The translations under genes were made by a program, and so were the position numbers. From Candidatus Heimdallarchaeota archaeon (GTDB lineage: Archaea > Asgardarchaeota > Heimdallarchaeia > Heimdallarchaeales > Heimdallarchaeaceae): DNA of 64,000 nt. This document shows positions 16,461 through 25,718 of the stretch, piece after piece. The first letter of the stretch is position 1; each line of letters opens with the position of its first letter. The stretch covers positions 1 to 64,000 of the forward strand of contig JABCTC010000009.1 in assembly GCA_018238545.1 (NCBI GenBank), in the 5' to 3' direction. A model generated the notes under the pieces. It made no database searches. It was given only the letters and a program-made list of their open reading frames with translations, and had not been told where the DNA came from.

Positions 16461-17153
16461 GTGACAACCTTGAAAAAAATATTTAAGATTACTTTCGTTC
16501 TAGTATTTATCATTGCCCTTGCTAACCTATCTTCAGCGGCACCAGAAAACGGACTATATTATTCTGATAAAATGGTGAAAAATGGGACATTCACATGGAT
16601 AGTTACACAGAATGAAAATACAAATGAAGCTGTTGATGTTTATAGTGTTCTAGATGTTGGTTCTAACTTCACTGTTCAGCTAAAAGATGATCTTTATCCT
16701 GGACCAATTTCTGAGGAAGAACTTAACTCTGTATACGCTTCAATAGAAGTTGATGGTGAAAAATACACAGGTTCTGGATTCCCACTATTTTGGCATATCG
16801 AGAAGGTAGAAAATGGTATCACAACTACAATAAGAGAAGAATTTGAAGCAGAGACCGAATTATTCAATGTTAGTAGCGCTGGAGATAATTTTTCAGTGAA
16901 CTTTACAATATTCGATATCTTTGAAGTTGATGGAACTAATTACACCCTTTTTGTAGAGCTTGAAATTGATCCTCTTGAAGGCTTAACCACACGTTATTAT
17001 GATCAATTGCTAAATGGGACTCAAGTAGAAAATATATTCGAAATGGAGTATACTGATTACATAGTATCTGCACCTATTGATACAGTTTGGGTAATTGCTG
17101 GTTTAGTCTCAATTTCTGCAATAGTTTGGTTTGTTAAAAAGAAACGTCAATGA
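16461..17153 (+). CDS. Exported protein with C-terminal membrane anchor
   Basis: About 230 residues. A signal peptide (KKIFKITFVLVFIIALANLS with SAA just before the mature part) is followed by an extracellular region of about 180 residues rich in Asn, Asp and Thr with several N-x-S/T sequons, then one membrane helix near the end (VWVIAGLVSISAIVWFV) and a KKKRQ tail. It is therefore a single-pass surface protein with most of its mass outside. GTG 16461 or TTG 16470 is preferred over GTG 16425, because the latter lies too close to the TATA-like AATTTAAAAG and would put extra residues before the signal peptide. Function unknown. Confidence 0.65.
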   Translation: MTTLKKIFKITFVLVFIIALANLSSAAPENGLYYSDKMVKNGTFTWIVTQNENTNEAVDVYSVLDVGSNFTVQLKDDLYPGPISEEELNSVYASIEVDGEKYTGSGFPLFWHIEKVENGITTTIREEFEAETELFNVSSAGDNFSVNFTIFDIFEVDGTNYTLFVELEIDPLEGLTTRYYDQLLNGTQVENIFEMEYTDYIVSAPIDTVWVIAGLVSISAIVWFVKKKRQ

Positions 17154-17241
17154 AATCCTTGACATTTTTATTCTTTCTTTTTTCTCTGTTTATTTAATAA
17201 GTCTTATATTCAGATGATATGGAACAAAGGTAGGTGCCCTA

Positions 17242-18174
17242 ATGAGTAAAAAGAATACGTCATCGCTTGGTCTAGAAAAAATAGATGATAAAACCAGTAC
17301 TTACTTTTCTATCAGTTGGCTAGAATTAGAAGTTCTTAAGATTCTTACAAAATCTCAAAAACCTGTATATAAAGGTGAAATGATTAATAGATTGAAATCT
17401 CAATACTTTGAAATCTCAACTAAACCAGAGAGTTCTTTCTATGCTATTTTTGACAGACTTGAAGAAGACAAACTTGTTGCTTTATCTAAAATTAAAGGAG
17501 AAGGTTACAAAAAATTCCTCTCAATCACTCAAGAAGGTATGTTCGAACTCAGAAGGGCATTAAATTGGGGTATCAGCACTATTTTTGAAGGAATGGTTGA
17601 GGAACTCATATCTGTTCTTAATGAATTCTGTGTAGGGATAATGGGATGCAAAAAAGAAAATGATTTCGGGATAATAAGCCCTAATAATCCGGAATTTTTA
17701 GTTCCTGAAAGTTGTAATGCTTGTGTAAAACCTGTGGCTGCTAATCTTTTTCATCGGTTCAATATACTTATGCCATACAGTAAAGATATGGTTATACCTT
17801 ACTATCAGAATATTATGGCCCAACCAGACAATATCCCCTTAAAATCAAATTATCTTCAACGCATGATGTCTATACTTTCTTTAGGTCTATTAGAAGGAAA
17901 GCAAGCAAATGATTTGATTGCGGAAGTATACAGGATTCTAGAGCCAGGAGGGAAAGTAGTTTTCATAGAGATAGTTGAATTTGAAAGTTATTTATACGAA
18001 TCTCTAAACAAATTGACACATGGATTCGATTTATTTATACCCAAGAAAGGGACATCAAGTCTTACACAGTTTTCACCTAAGCTACTTAAAGAGAAAATTG
18101 GACGTGTATTTGCTGAAGAAAACTTAGAAATCATAGATATGAGAGAATTTATTTTTGTTGTAGCAACAAAATAG
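17242..18174 (+). CDS. PadR-like winged-helix protein fused to methyltransferase-like domain
   Basis: A 310-residue protein. Residues about 20-110 form a PadR-type winged helix (LEVLKILTKSQKPVYKGEMI, SSFYAIFDRLEEDKLV, then YKKFLSITQEGMFELRR). The C-terminal part ends like a class I methyltransferase (YRILEPGGKVVFIEIVEFES), although the N-terminal GxGxG SAM loop is not visible, so activity is doubtful. A Cys-containing stretch (FCVGIMGC, ESCNACV) lies between. It may be a regulator that senses a small molecule through a degenerate methyltransferase fold. GGTAGGTG precedes the ATG. It is alone on its transcript as far as can be seen. Confidence 0.65.
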   Translation: MSKKNTSSLGLEKIDDKTSTYFSISWLELEVLKILTKSQKPVYKGEMINRLKSQYFEISTKPESSFYAIFDRLEEDKLVALSKIKGEGYKKFLSITQEGMFELRRALNWGISTIFEGMVEELISVLNEFCVGIMGCKKENDFGIISPNNPEFLVPESCNACVKPVAANLFHRFNILMPYSKDMVIPYYQNIMAQPDNIPLKSNYLQRMMSILSLGLLEGKQANDLIAEVYRILEPGGKVVFIEIVEFESYLYESLNKLTHGFDLFIPKKGTSSLTQFSPKLLKEKIGRVFAEENLEIIDMREFIFVVATK

Positions 18175-18253
18175 CAAGTAATTTTCTCATATTAAGGCGA
18201 AAACATATAAACATCGCAAATAATTTTGTTTTAGATAACTAGGTGTTTGATAT

Positions 18254-18610
18254 ATGAGTGCTGAGCAAAGGTATGTTGATCTTAAGAAACTATGCGAAAG
18301 AATTGATTCTGAATTGTTTGATCCTTTATCTTGGATCTTGTTATTAAATTTGGATTTTATTCCACAAGAAGATATTGAAGCTAACCCCAATCTAAAATTT
18401 TCTTTTGATTTGATGAATGGAGATTTTGATGCAGCTTTAAAGACAGCAAAATATTACGCAAAATCGAATAAATCTATTGCTTCTCACTATAAGGATTTAT
18501 TTAAAATCGATCCAAAATTAACAAAAACTTTTGTAGTTGCTGAAACCTTCTTTGCCCTTGCAAAAAGACGAGTCGAACTAATTGAAAAATCTGGATTTAA
18601 ACAACATTAA
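18254..18610 (+). CDS. Small helical protein of unknown function
   Basis: 118 residues, predicted to be all helical, with no membrane segment and no cysteine pair. The helices are amphipathic (RYVDLKKLCERIDSELFDPL, DAALKTAKYYAKSN) and could be two or three TPR-like hairpins. The family is not recognised. A TATA-like stretch (ATATAAACATC) on the far side and the intact frame support a real gene. It sits between the PadR fusion and the MgtE-type transporter with short gaps. Confidence 0.55.
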   Translation: MSAEQRYVDLKKLCERIDSELFDPLSWILLLNLDFIPQEDIEANPNLKFSFDLMNGDFDAALKTAKYYAKSNKSIASHYKDLFKIDPKLTKTFVVAETFFALAKRRVELIEKSGFKQH

Positions 18611-18688
18611 TCCTCATTTTTCTATTCCTTATTTAATAATAATAGTGACGAGTATACTTATTAAGATTTAACGTGTTTCAACACAAGT

Positions 18689-19906
18689 ATGATAAAGCAC
18701 CGTTCCCCATTTTCAATCTTTGCAGGGTTTACTCTTTCTGTGTTAGGGGGACTAATATTCAACGTTGGAGGACTTTTCGCTGGTCGTTCTGCTGTTTTAT
18801 TAAACGATTTAGAAGGTTTTCTTAAATGGGTATTTCTCATTTATCCTTTACTTCTGACAGTGAGAGGAGATATTAATGGGATATTATCAGGAAAATTAGG
18901 TACAGCATTGCATTTGGGTACTATAAAACCAAGTTGGAAAGTAAATACAAGTAGATTTTATGAACTGATGGGTTTAATTTTCTTCTTTTCAATTTTTGAT
19001 GCTATTGTAGTTTCTATAAGTGCAGTAATTCTTAGTGCAATCTTAGGTATTTCTGCTAACTTCCTTGACATATTGGTTATTTCTGTTACAACATTTGCAC
19101 TTGGGGCTATAATTTCTATGATTTTCACTTTTGCTCTAACGTTCTGGATATACAATCGAAAAGGTGATCCAGATGTTTATGTTTACCCAATCATGTCCTC
19201 AATAAATGACATTTTAATTACAGTGATTTTCTTTGGTGCATGTCAGCTTTATCGACCTTGGGAAACTAATTTACAGCTGTATCTAGGCTTGCCAATAATA
19301 TTACTTGTCATTGCTGGAATTGTTTTTTATTTTGTTAAGTTTGGAAATCGAGATTATGTGAAGAGCTCAATAAAACAATCTTTACCAACTTTAACAATTA
19401 CTAATCTGATCGCTTCAGGAACTGGATCAATGTTAGCTTCAGTCCAGCTTATGCTCTTGCAATTTCCTATTTTCCTAATTTTTTACCCTGCGATGATTAG
19501 TACAGTGGGAGGACAAGGAGCCATCTTAGCTAACACAACTTCAACCAAACTTCATTTGGGAACAATAAAACCATCCTTTACTTTCTTTAAATCTAAAAAC
19601 TTTTTATCTTCTTTTGGAAGCATATTTACTGCTGGTTTGTTTCTAAGCCTTCTTTATAGCATACTTGGACCTTTATTATCTCCTGGTGAAATTTCACTCT
19701 CTAAATATGGCATATTTCTACTTGTCTTAATCCTATCAAATGCAGTTGGATTCTTAATAATAGGTGTTCTAGCTACATCATCAGCATTCATAACTTATAG
19801 ATTTGGTTTAGACCCAGACAACTTAGTTAATCCTATATTAAGTTCAAGTGCAGATTTAGTAATGACTTGGTTACTCATCTTATCTTTTGGATTCTTCTTC
19901 CTTTAA
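18689..19906 (+). CDS. SLC41/MgtE-type divalent cation transporter
   Basis: A 405-residue membrane protein with about ten helices in two homologous halves. Each half carries the MgtE-domain signature: RGDINGILSGKLGTALHLG (half 1) and VGGQGAILANTTSTKLHLGT (half 2). The two-domain, CBS-less layout is that of SLC41-type magnesium transporters, whereas bacterial MgtE is a homodimer with CBS domains. It should move Mg2+ or a related divalent ion across the cytoplasmic membrane. Its 3' end overlaps the convergent cutA gene by 27 bp. Confidence 0.8.
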   Translation: MIKHRSPFSIFAGFTLSVLGGLIFNVGGLFAGRSAVLLNDLEGFLKWVFLIYPLLLTVRGDINGILSGKLGTALHLGTIKPSWKVNTSRFYELMGLIFFFSIFDAIVVSISAVILSAILGISANFLDILVISVTTFALGAIISMIFTFALTFWIYNRKGDPDVYVYPIMSSINDILITVIFFGACQLYRPWETNLQLYLGLPIILLVIAGIVFYFVKFGNRDYVKSSIKQSLPTLTITNLIASGTGSMLASVQLMLLQFPIFLIFYPAMISTVGGQGAILANTTSTKLHLGTIKPSFTFFKSKNFLSSFGSIFTAGLFLSLLYSILGPLLSPGEISLSKYGIFLLVLILSNAVGFLIIGVLATSSAFITYRFGLDPDNLVNPILSSSADLVMTWLLILSFGFFFL

Positions 19907-20233
19907 GTTAGAATCTACTGATGTTTCAAATTCTACCCAGAAGCTGTACTCTTCTGTAACAAAATCTTTCTCTAAAACAACTATTTCAGGTAATTCATAA
20001 GAATGTATTTGCTGTAATGTTTTTACAATTAAATCTCTTCTAGAACTGCTAGTTTTTATGATTAAAACATATTCTTCTGATTTCTCTATATTATCCTTCC
20101 ATCGATAAATACTCTTTACAGGAAAATACTGCACACAAGCTGCTAATCTGTTTTCAACTAGTTTTTGAGCTATATCTTCAGCTTCTTCAATTGATGAAAC
20201 AGATGTTTTCATCTGAATAATCTTCTGACTCAT
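19880..20233 (-). CDS. cutA: CutA1 divalent ion tolerance-like protein
   Basis: A 117-residue protein with the CutA1 core: KLVENRLAACVQYFPVKSIY, then RWKDNIEKSEEYVLIIKT and YELPEIVVLEKD. CutA1 is a very stable trimer with a ferredoxin-like fold. It was named for copper tolerance, but its true role is still unsettled. The C-terminus is slightly longer than usual (ETSVDSNLKEEESKR), and this tail is the part that overlaps the end of the cation transporter gene. It has the same orientation as the genes upstream at 20278-22407 but a separate start region. Confidence 0.88.
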   Translation of the reverse strand: MSQKIIQMKTSVSSIEEAEDIAQKLVENRLAACVQYFPVKSIYRWKDNIEKSEEYVLIIKTSSSRRDLIVKTLQQIHSYELPEIVVLEKDFVTEEYSFWVEFETSVDSNLKEEESKR

Positions 20234-20277
20234 GTTTGATTCGTACTTGGAACAGTTATTAAATGTTTCACGAAAAA

Positions 20278-21084
20278 CTAATTTTTTAACTTCATGAACA
20301 GCTTTTCTTTATCATTTTTACTGATCAAAATAGATTCTTCTAAGAATTCTATAATCAATTCTTTCTCAGATTTAGATAAAGTTGCTTTTTTCATATTTTG
20401 CAAAAGAAAACTGATCTCCATTGCTTGTTCGGGATAATGCTCAAAGAAATAAATGATAGTAGTATATGTTAGAAAATGCTTCAAAAGACCTATCAAATTC
20501 TTAATTTCATGTTCAGTTTTTTCTGAAACAGGTTTGAGAATTGAGAAGAATTCATGGAACACAAAACTTAGAAAACTATAAAACTCACTTCCATAAGGAA
20601 ATCTTTTTTCTGACATTGATTGTGCAAAATATAGAAAAGAATTCACGTAAAATTCAATTTTTAAGGTAATCAGCATTTGATTATCAAACCTTGGAGAATA
20701 TTGTGGTAGATTTTTTGTAAATTTGTCTATAAAACCTGTAATTTCTTCTAAATCTGCTTGAGAATAAAGATTTATGTTTTCTTTAGTGAAATTTGGGAAA
20801 AGAAAATAAGACACTCGCGATAAGGAAAAAAGAATATTTCTATCATCAGTTACTCGATTATCCGACATATTCTTAGCTGTTATTGCTAAAACGAGTAATC
20901 TTTCAATAGGTTCCTTTAGCTTTGAGATGATTGTTTTCTGATTGCTTGAGCTTGGTGATTCAAGAATATATTCTTCATATTCTCCCTCCTCAATCTGACT
21001 TTCTAACTCTTTACTTAATAAGCTAGTAAATTTATGAATCGGAATGTATGTTCGTATTCTTTCATCTGGATTATATCTTCTCAT
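20278..21084 (-). CDS. Uncharacterised helical protein
   Basis: A 268-residue protein, predicted mostly alpha-helical and soluble, rich in Phe, Leu, Ser and Glu, with no recognisable motif and no cysteine cluster. It lies 9 bp downstream of the TPR gene at 21094-22407 in the same direction, so the two are translationally close and probably work together. It may be a scaffold or partner of the TPR protein. I cannot name a family. Confidence 0.6.
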   Translation of the reverse strand: MRRYNPDERIRTYIPIHKFTSLLSKELESQIEEGEYEEYILESPSSSNQKTIISKLKEPIERLLVLAITAKNMSDNRVTDDRNILFSLSRVSYFLFPNFTKENINLYSQADLEEITGFIDKFTKNLPQYSPRFDNQMLITLKIEFYVNSFLYFAQSMSEKRFPYGSEFYSFLSFVFHEFFSILKPVSEKTEHEIKNLIGLLKHFLTYTTIIYFFEHYPEQAMEISFLLQNMKKATLSKSEKELIIEFLEESILISKNDKEKLFMKLKN

Positions 21085-21093
21085 TTACTTAAT

Positions 21094-22407
21094 CTACCTC
21101 ATCTGTTTAATGAGTTCAAGAAACTGTCCTATCATCTCTGAATAATTAAGCTCTCCTTTATCTATCATCCAATGATAAATTGCATCAATTTCATTTACTG
21201 AAGTCTTAAAATCTTGTCCATAACCCATCATTGATATCTTGAATGATAACTCAAAAAATTGAGCCATTTTTGCTCTGACAGGATCATTGTATCTCTCGAA
21301 AATATCTTTTATACGAGCTATTTCCTCGGTTAAGTCAAGACTATCTAGAAGCTTACTGTCTTTCATACTAGTGCCTCCTACCATCCCTAAAATCCCCAAA
21401 GTTTTTGCTGAATGGAGTTGGAGTAATGCAGGTAAATATATGAAAAACGTTACTGCTTCATCATATTCCAGATCTTGTGAAATAAAGAATCTTCTTGCTT
21501 TTTCAAAAGAGCTAAAAGATTTCTTTGTATCTCCAGTTGATTGATAGAGACCAGCTAATAATCTCATGATTTTTGCTGACAATTCTTTATTTTCCAAACT
21601 GGTTGCTGTTGATAGTAATCTTTCCCCTTTTTCAATTGCTTCAGAAATAGTTATTTCTTCTGACCTCAACTGGAGTTCAATTCTGTGAGCATTAAACATC
21701 AAAGGATGCATGTCTTCAGGTCGATATCTATTTAGATATTCATCAATAAGTCTTATAGTCTCTTGCGGTTCTTCTACAAATTGTGATAATATTATTTTTT
21801 TCTCAAAAGCTGACCTTTCAAAAGGAGTTGATTCAAAGAATTTGTAAGCTTCCTCTATATTTGAATAAGCTTCCAAAACCTTCCCTTCTTCAGCATCTAT
21901 TTGAGCTTTTAATACTTGTAATTCATAATAATAAGGATCATTTCCGATTTTCTTTGCCTTTGCACGTAGAAACTGAACTGTTTCTCGTGCATCTTCTAAT
22001 TTATGGTATATAATTTGAAGTTGTGCTTTTGTTTGCCAATATCTAAAGAATATTTCTGGACTTGATTCCATCACTACATCTTGATCAAGTTTTTCTAGAT
22101 ATTTTTCGCCTTCTACATAATCACCATAAGCAAAGTAAGCTGTTGCAAGTTCAAGAGTTATTTTATAGTATTCTTCAATCAGGAATCTTTCTTTAGTCTG
22201 CTCTGATAATTCTAAAAGAAGATCAATTGCTTGATTTTTTAGCCCTAAAATGGTGAAACATCTAGCAATTTTCAGCTCTGTACTTCGTAACTCTTCTTCT
22301 TTCCCATCAAGATAAAAAATTTCTCTAGCTTTGAGATACCAATGAAAGGCTTTTTTGAAATTAAATTGAGTGAAAAATTCATCACCTTTATCTCTCTCAG
22401 AGCTCAT
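21094..22407 (-). CDS. TPR-repeat protein
   Basis: A 437-residue all-helical protein with tetratricopeptide-like units: FNFKKAFHWYLKAREIFYLD near the start, then KNQAIDLLLELSEQT, VEGEKYLEKLDQD, ARETVQFLRAKAKK, and KKSFSSFEKARRFF later. It has no transmembrane segment and no catalytic motif. It is the first gene of a two-gene minus-strand unit with the helical protein downstream. It is related in style, not obviously in sequence, to the TPR protein at 14661. A role in protein assembly is inferred only from the fold. Confidence 0.7.
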   Translation of the reverse strand: MSSERDKGDEFFTQFNFKKAFHWYLKAREIFYLDGKEEELRSTELKIARCFTILGLKNQAIDLLLELSEQTKERFLIEEYYKITLELATAYFAYGDYVEGEKYLEKLDQDVVMESSPEIFFRYWQTKAQLQIIYHKLEDARETVQFLRAKAKKIGNDPYYYELQVLKAQIDAEEGKVLEAYSNIEEAYKFFESTPFERSAFEKKIILSQFVEEPQETIRLIDEYLNRYRPEDMHPLMFNAHRIELQLRSEEITISEAIEKGERLLSTATSLENKELSAKIMRLLAGLYQSTGDTKKSFSSFEKARRFFISQDLEYDEAVTFFIYLPALLQLHSAKTLGILGMVGGTSMKDSKLLDSLDLTEEIARIKDIFERYNDPVRAKMAQFFELSFKISMMGYGQDFKTSVNEIDAIYHWMIDKGELNYSEMIGQFLELIKQMR

Positions 22408-22560
22408 AATTTAGCTTCCAATTATCTTATAGGTGTTTCTTCTATTTAAACCCTTAAAAAGCTGTTTTTTGTTCGAAATCAAAAATGTTCTGTTGTTAGT
22501 AAATGAAATATCACTAGCGGATATGAAATAAAATATAAACTTAAAAACCAAATTCAAACA

Positions 22561-23385
22561 ATGAACGACTTCTCTCAATATATGCTTCAAGCAAGAAAAG
22601 ATGTTGAAAGCTGTATAGAAATATGGACGGGTATCTTCGAAGAAAACTATAATGAAAAAATTGAATATATGTATTCTAAAGGGTCTGCAACTAAGGAATG
22701 GGAAAGTCTAATAGACTATGTTCCTATCATTAGTGATGTTGATATACATATTAAAATTCACGATGATGTAACTCTTTTTGATGATTTAACTGATGCTTTT
22801 ATCAGCTCAATAGGAGTCTCACAAACCTATGAAGATCTATTTGTAGAGAAGAACCCTAATCATCTTCATATCCCACGAACACAGATAGTAAATATCAGTG
22901 ACATAAAGAATTCAGAATCGTTCATTTTCCCAAAAATAGAAAACGTTAGAGTTTTGATGGGAAAATACCCTAAATTTGAGGAGAAGTCTACAGATTTTAT
23001 TAGAAGAATTGATCGTTTTAATTTGATTGAACAAGAAGATTTTCTCGCAACACTTCCTAAAACTATTATTGATCGTACTGGTCTTGACCTTTGGACTTTG
23101 ATTAGGAGGATGGTTTGGAGAGTATCGCCTACTCCAATAAGACTACTTAGTCAAACTCATGAAGAACCTTTGGATCTATGGAAAATGAATAGAACCACTT
23201 TAGTGGAAGTTTTAGAGGATAAAGGATATGAGCAAATTGCCGAGAATTATCAGGATTATTATTATGAAGGTTGGATGGTCTTTTTGGAAGGTTTCAGTAG
23301 TTCTGATAACATGCGCAGAATTATATCTTTAGGTTTTGAAATCATAAAAGACTGTATAGATGAAGTGAAAAAAATAGGTGTTTAA
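22561..23385 (+). CDS. Polymerase-beta-type nucleotidyltransferase-like protein
   Basis: A 274-residue protein. The segment from about residue 40, YSKGSATKEWESLIDYVPII followed by SDVDIHIKIHDD, fits the Pol-beta nucleotidyltransferase pattern (GS, then hhSDhDhhh) with the metal-binding Asp pair at DVD. A third acidic strand residue is not obvious. The rest is helical. Such proteins transfer a nucleotide to small molecules, RNA or proteins; the substrate is unknown, and no HEPN or toxin partner is adjacent. It overlaps the convergent DUF385 gene by 4 bp. A TATA-like ATAAAATATAAAC lies about 30 nt before the ATG. Confidence 0.6.
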   Translation: MNDFSQYMLQARKDVESCIEIWTGIFEENYNEKIEYMYSKGSATKEWESLIDYVPIISDVDIHIKIHDDVTLFDDLTDAFISSIGVSQTYEDLFVEKNPNHLHIPRTQIVNISDIKNSESFIFPKIENVRVLMGKYPKFEEKSTDFIRRIDRFNLIEQEDFLATLPKTIIDRTGLDLWTLIRRMVWRVSPTPIRLLSQTHEEPLDLWKMNRTTLVEVLEDKGYEQIAENYQDYYYEGWMVFLEGFSSSDNMRRIISLGFEIIKDCIDEVKKIGV

Positions 23386-23906
23386 ACAATGTCAAGTTGA
23401 ATGAATTCAATCAACTTTGCTAGATTAATGAATTCTTCTGTACCTATAATTCCTTGGTGTTTTTTGTGGTCATATCCAAAAATGTTCTTTGCATCACGAA
23501 AATTGTTGAACCAATACTCTAAATGTTGCAATTTTGCAGCTTCATCTTGAATAAGAGTTGCTTTCACATCAAATTTTCTAAAACCTTTTTGAATTGTAAA
23601 TATGTGATTTTCGGTTTCTAAAATATTTTTTAACCAATCAGCTTTCATTCCTCTTGGACTATAGAGTGTGAGTTTATCAGTATAGAATCGTCGACAAAGA
23701 ACAGGTTTTATTCTTCTCTTACCAGTTTTTCGCCCAATAGTTTGAATTAAAATCATTACTCTTCCTAAGCCAAAAAGAGGAAGAAGATATATTCTATACA
23801 AGAAAATGAAAAAGCGATTTAGTCTCCTTTCAAATTTAGTGAAAGTAGTTTTTCTTTCTTGATGCCTATAAACAATAGATCCTTCAGAAGGAAGTGTATT
23901 AACCAT
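23382..23906 (-). CDS. DUF385 / deazaflavin-dependent nitroreductase-family protein
   Basis: A 174-residue protein with the family landmark LIQTIGRKTGKRRIKPVL (the L.T.GRKSG..R..PL pattern) at about residues 53-70, then the strand TLYSPRGMKADWLKNI, which corresponds to the G...(P/N)(A/D)W..N..(A/E) region. Members of this split beta-barrel group (Ddn type) use coenzyme F420 or sometimes other flavins or haem to reduce quinones and nitro compounds. Here it would imply F420 in the cell, but no F420 synthesis gene is in the window. The N-terminus carries one hydrophobic stretch that could associate with the membrane. Confidence 0.7.
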   Translation of the reverse strand: MVNTLPSEGSIVYRHQERKTTFTKFERRLNRFFIFLYRIYLLPLFGLGRVMILIQTIGRKTGKRRIKPVLCRRFYTDKLTLYSPRGMKADWLKNILETENHIFTIQKGFRKFDVKATLIQDEAAKLQHLEYWFNNFRDAKNIFGYDHKKHQGIIGTEEFINLAKLIEFIQLDIV

Positions 23907-23958
23907 TAAGAACTATCTATAATGCTCTTACTTATATTTTGTGAATTTGGTATTGAAA

Positions 23959-24861
23959 TTAGAATCTATGCACTTGCGCTTTAAGTCCTAATTCATCTAC
24001 ACACTTTTTCATTTCCTTTTCAGTTAACTGTCTATTTAATCCAGAATATGCAGTTACAGCTGCTTCTAGAACATTGGTCCCAAATGATCTACCTTGGACT
24101 CTTGGTGTTGTTGTTATTACAGCTGCTACACCTCTATCTTTCAAACTGTCAATGTCCTCAGCAGTAGTTGTATTGGTTAAGATTATCTTGTTATCCAAAT
24201 TATCTGGTGCATACTTTTTTGTGTATAGATAATCTCCAGCGATCACTGTTGCTCTCTCATAGAATTTTTTATACTTGGGTTTTCTTACATCTTGACTAGA
24301 ACCAGTTGGATATATCCAGCTCATAGGCATTCTTCTAACAAATGGTAAAACAATACTTGCTAGCAAAGGAACTTTATCTAATCCTTTCACTGCAATAGGT
24401 AGACCTAATCCGAACATGAAATCACCACAGGTTATTTCTAGTCCAACATCAGCTAATGAACAAGCCATCTCCCACCTGTCGACTGCAGTAGACATAAAAG
24501 CGGTTTTGGGTTCATCTTCAAAAATATCTTTTATTTGATCATATGATTCTTGCATTGAGATTCTTTCAATAGTTTTTTTGATACCAGTTCCATCAACAAT
24601 AGGTGTTTTTTTGATACCAGAAATCAACCTATCAGCTTGTTTTACTCGGTATACTTTATCGCCCGTATGAAAAGCAAACATAAAACCTCCTGCACCAAAG
24701 CAATCAACTGTTCCATCTAATTCTTCAAATCGCTGCTTACACAGTTTTGCATCCCCATCAACACCCTCTCTACTCATCTCAATCTTTTCATTACCTAATT
24801 GCAAAATTCCCTTGTGATCTCTAGAACTACTTCCAAGAGATACTGAAATTACTTTCTTCAT
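23959..24861 (-). CDS. Quinate 5-dehydrogenase-like protein
   Basis: About 300 residues starting at ATG 24861 (MKKVISVSLGSSSRDHK); a GTG three codons upstream is possible, but the chosen start lines up with the paralogue at 34403. Landmarks: an N-terminal strand VISVSLGSS, an internal DCFGAGGF, SWIYPTG in the middle, and TTTPRVQGRSFGTNVLEA near the end. The family is often labelled quinate 5-dehydrogenase in databases, a label I regard as weakly founded; no clear Rossmann GxGxxG is visible. The PHP-phosphatase gene is about 110 bp upstream on the same strand. The true reaction is unknown. Confidence 0.7.
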   Translation of the reverse strand: MKKVISVSLGSSSRDHKGILQLGNEKIEMSREGVDGDAKLCKQRFEELDGTVDCFGAGGFMFAFHTGDKVYRVKQADRLISGIKKTPIVDGTGIKKTIERISMQESYDQIKDIFEDEPKTAFMSTAVDRWEMACSLADVGLEITCGDFMFGLGLPIAVKGLDKVPLLASIVLPFVRRMPMSWIYPTGSSQDVRKPKYKKFYERATVIAGDYLYTKKYAPDNLDNKIILTNTTTAEDIDSLKDRGVAAVITTTPRVQGRSFGTNVLEAAVTAYSGLNRQLTEKEMKKCVDELGLKAQVHRF

Positions 24862-24970
24862 AATTACCACAAATTATTGTCAATCTTCAGAATCAAATTT
24901 AAAAGCTTCAATACTTGCTTATATAGTATTAGCTGAAAAGTAACGATTTTAGATGAGATTAGGCTAATTA

Positions 24971-25621
24971 TCACTTGAATCTGCTTATCAATTCAGTTGG
25001 ATGAATTTCAAAAAGTTGTTCAAAGTATTTTTCTGGAATACCAGCTCCTCTTGCAGTTGCTTTAGCTTTTTTCACAGAGAGGAAATCTCGGGGGGTATGA
25101 AAATCTGAGTTTACTATCAACTTAGCTCCAGCCTCTAAAGCAAATCTAGCAACTCTCCCATTGCCTAAATCATGTCCTCCTCTTGTAGTTATCTCCAGAT
25201 AAACATCATTCTCTTTTGCAGCTTCTGCCTCCTCAAAGGATAAGTTTCCTGGATGAGCTAAAATATCTACATCTGGACATGAAACAGCTGTTAAATTGGT
25301 TCCTTCTGCTACTGGTTCAACAATAGTTTCTCCATGAATAACAACCAAACAATTCCTATCTTTAGCTTTCTTTGCAAGAATAGGAATACGGTAAGGAGGT
25401 ACATGAGTTATTTCCACTCCAGGAATAAAAATTATTTCATCTCGAAAATCTTCTTTTAAGCTAATTAAACTGTTGAGAATAAAATCGATATTAGAAGAAT
25501 CAACATGATCAGTTATTGCCATAGCATAGAACCCATTAACAATAAACCTACGTATTTGCTCTGCTGGGGGGAGAACTCCATCAGATAAGAACGTATGTGT
25601 ATGGAAATCAGTTAATTTCAT
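24971..25621 (-). CDS. PHP-domain phosphoesterase (histidinol-phosphatase-like)
   Basis: A 216-residue protein with the four PHP motifs: DFHTHTFLSDG (7-ish to 15), MAITDHVDSSN, a GVEITHVPP/VVIHGE region with the metal-binding Glu and His, and a final NSDFHTPRDF. A further LAHPGNL supplies another metal-binding His. It should hydrolyse a phosphate ester using a two- or three-metal centre. The size fits the short histidinol-phosphatase-like group, but no histidine genes are nearby, so the natural substrate may be different. It is in the same direction as the quinate-dehydrogenase-like gene downstream. Confidence 0.82.
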   Translation of the reverse strand: MKLTDFHTHTFLSDGVLPPAEQIRRFIVNGFYAMAITDHVDSSNIDFILNSLISLKEDFRDEIIFIPGVEITHVPPYRIPILAKKAKDRNCLVVIHGETIVEPVAEGTNLTAVSCPDVDILAHPGNLSFEEAEAAKENDVYLEITTRGGHDLGNGRVARFALEAGAKLIVNSDFHTPRDFLSVKKAKATARGAGIPEKYFEQLFEIHPTELISRFK

Positions 25622-25718
25622 GTGAAAACAAAATTTTATAGATTTAAGAAATTTATGCTAATAGAAACAATTCTTACCCAAAATATTAATTTGTTTTTTT
25701 GAAAAATAGGTGAAGAGC

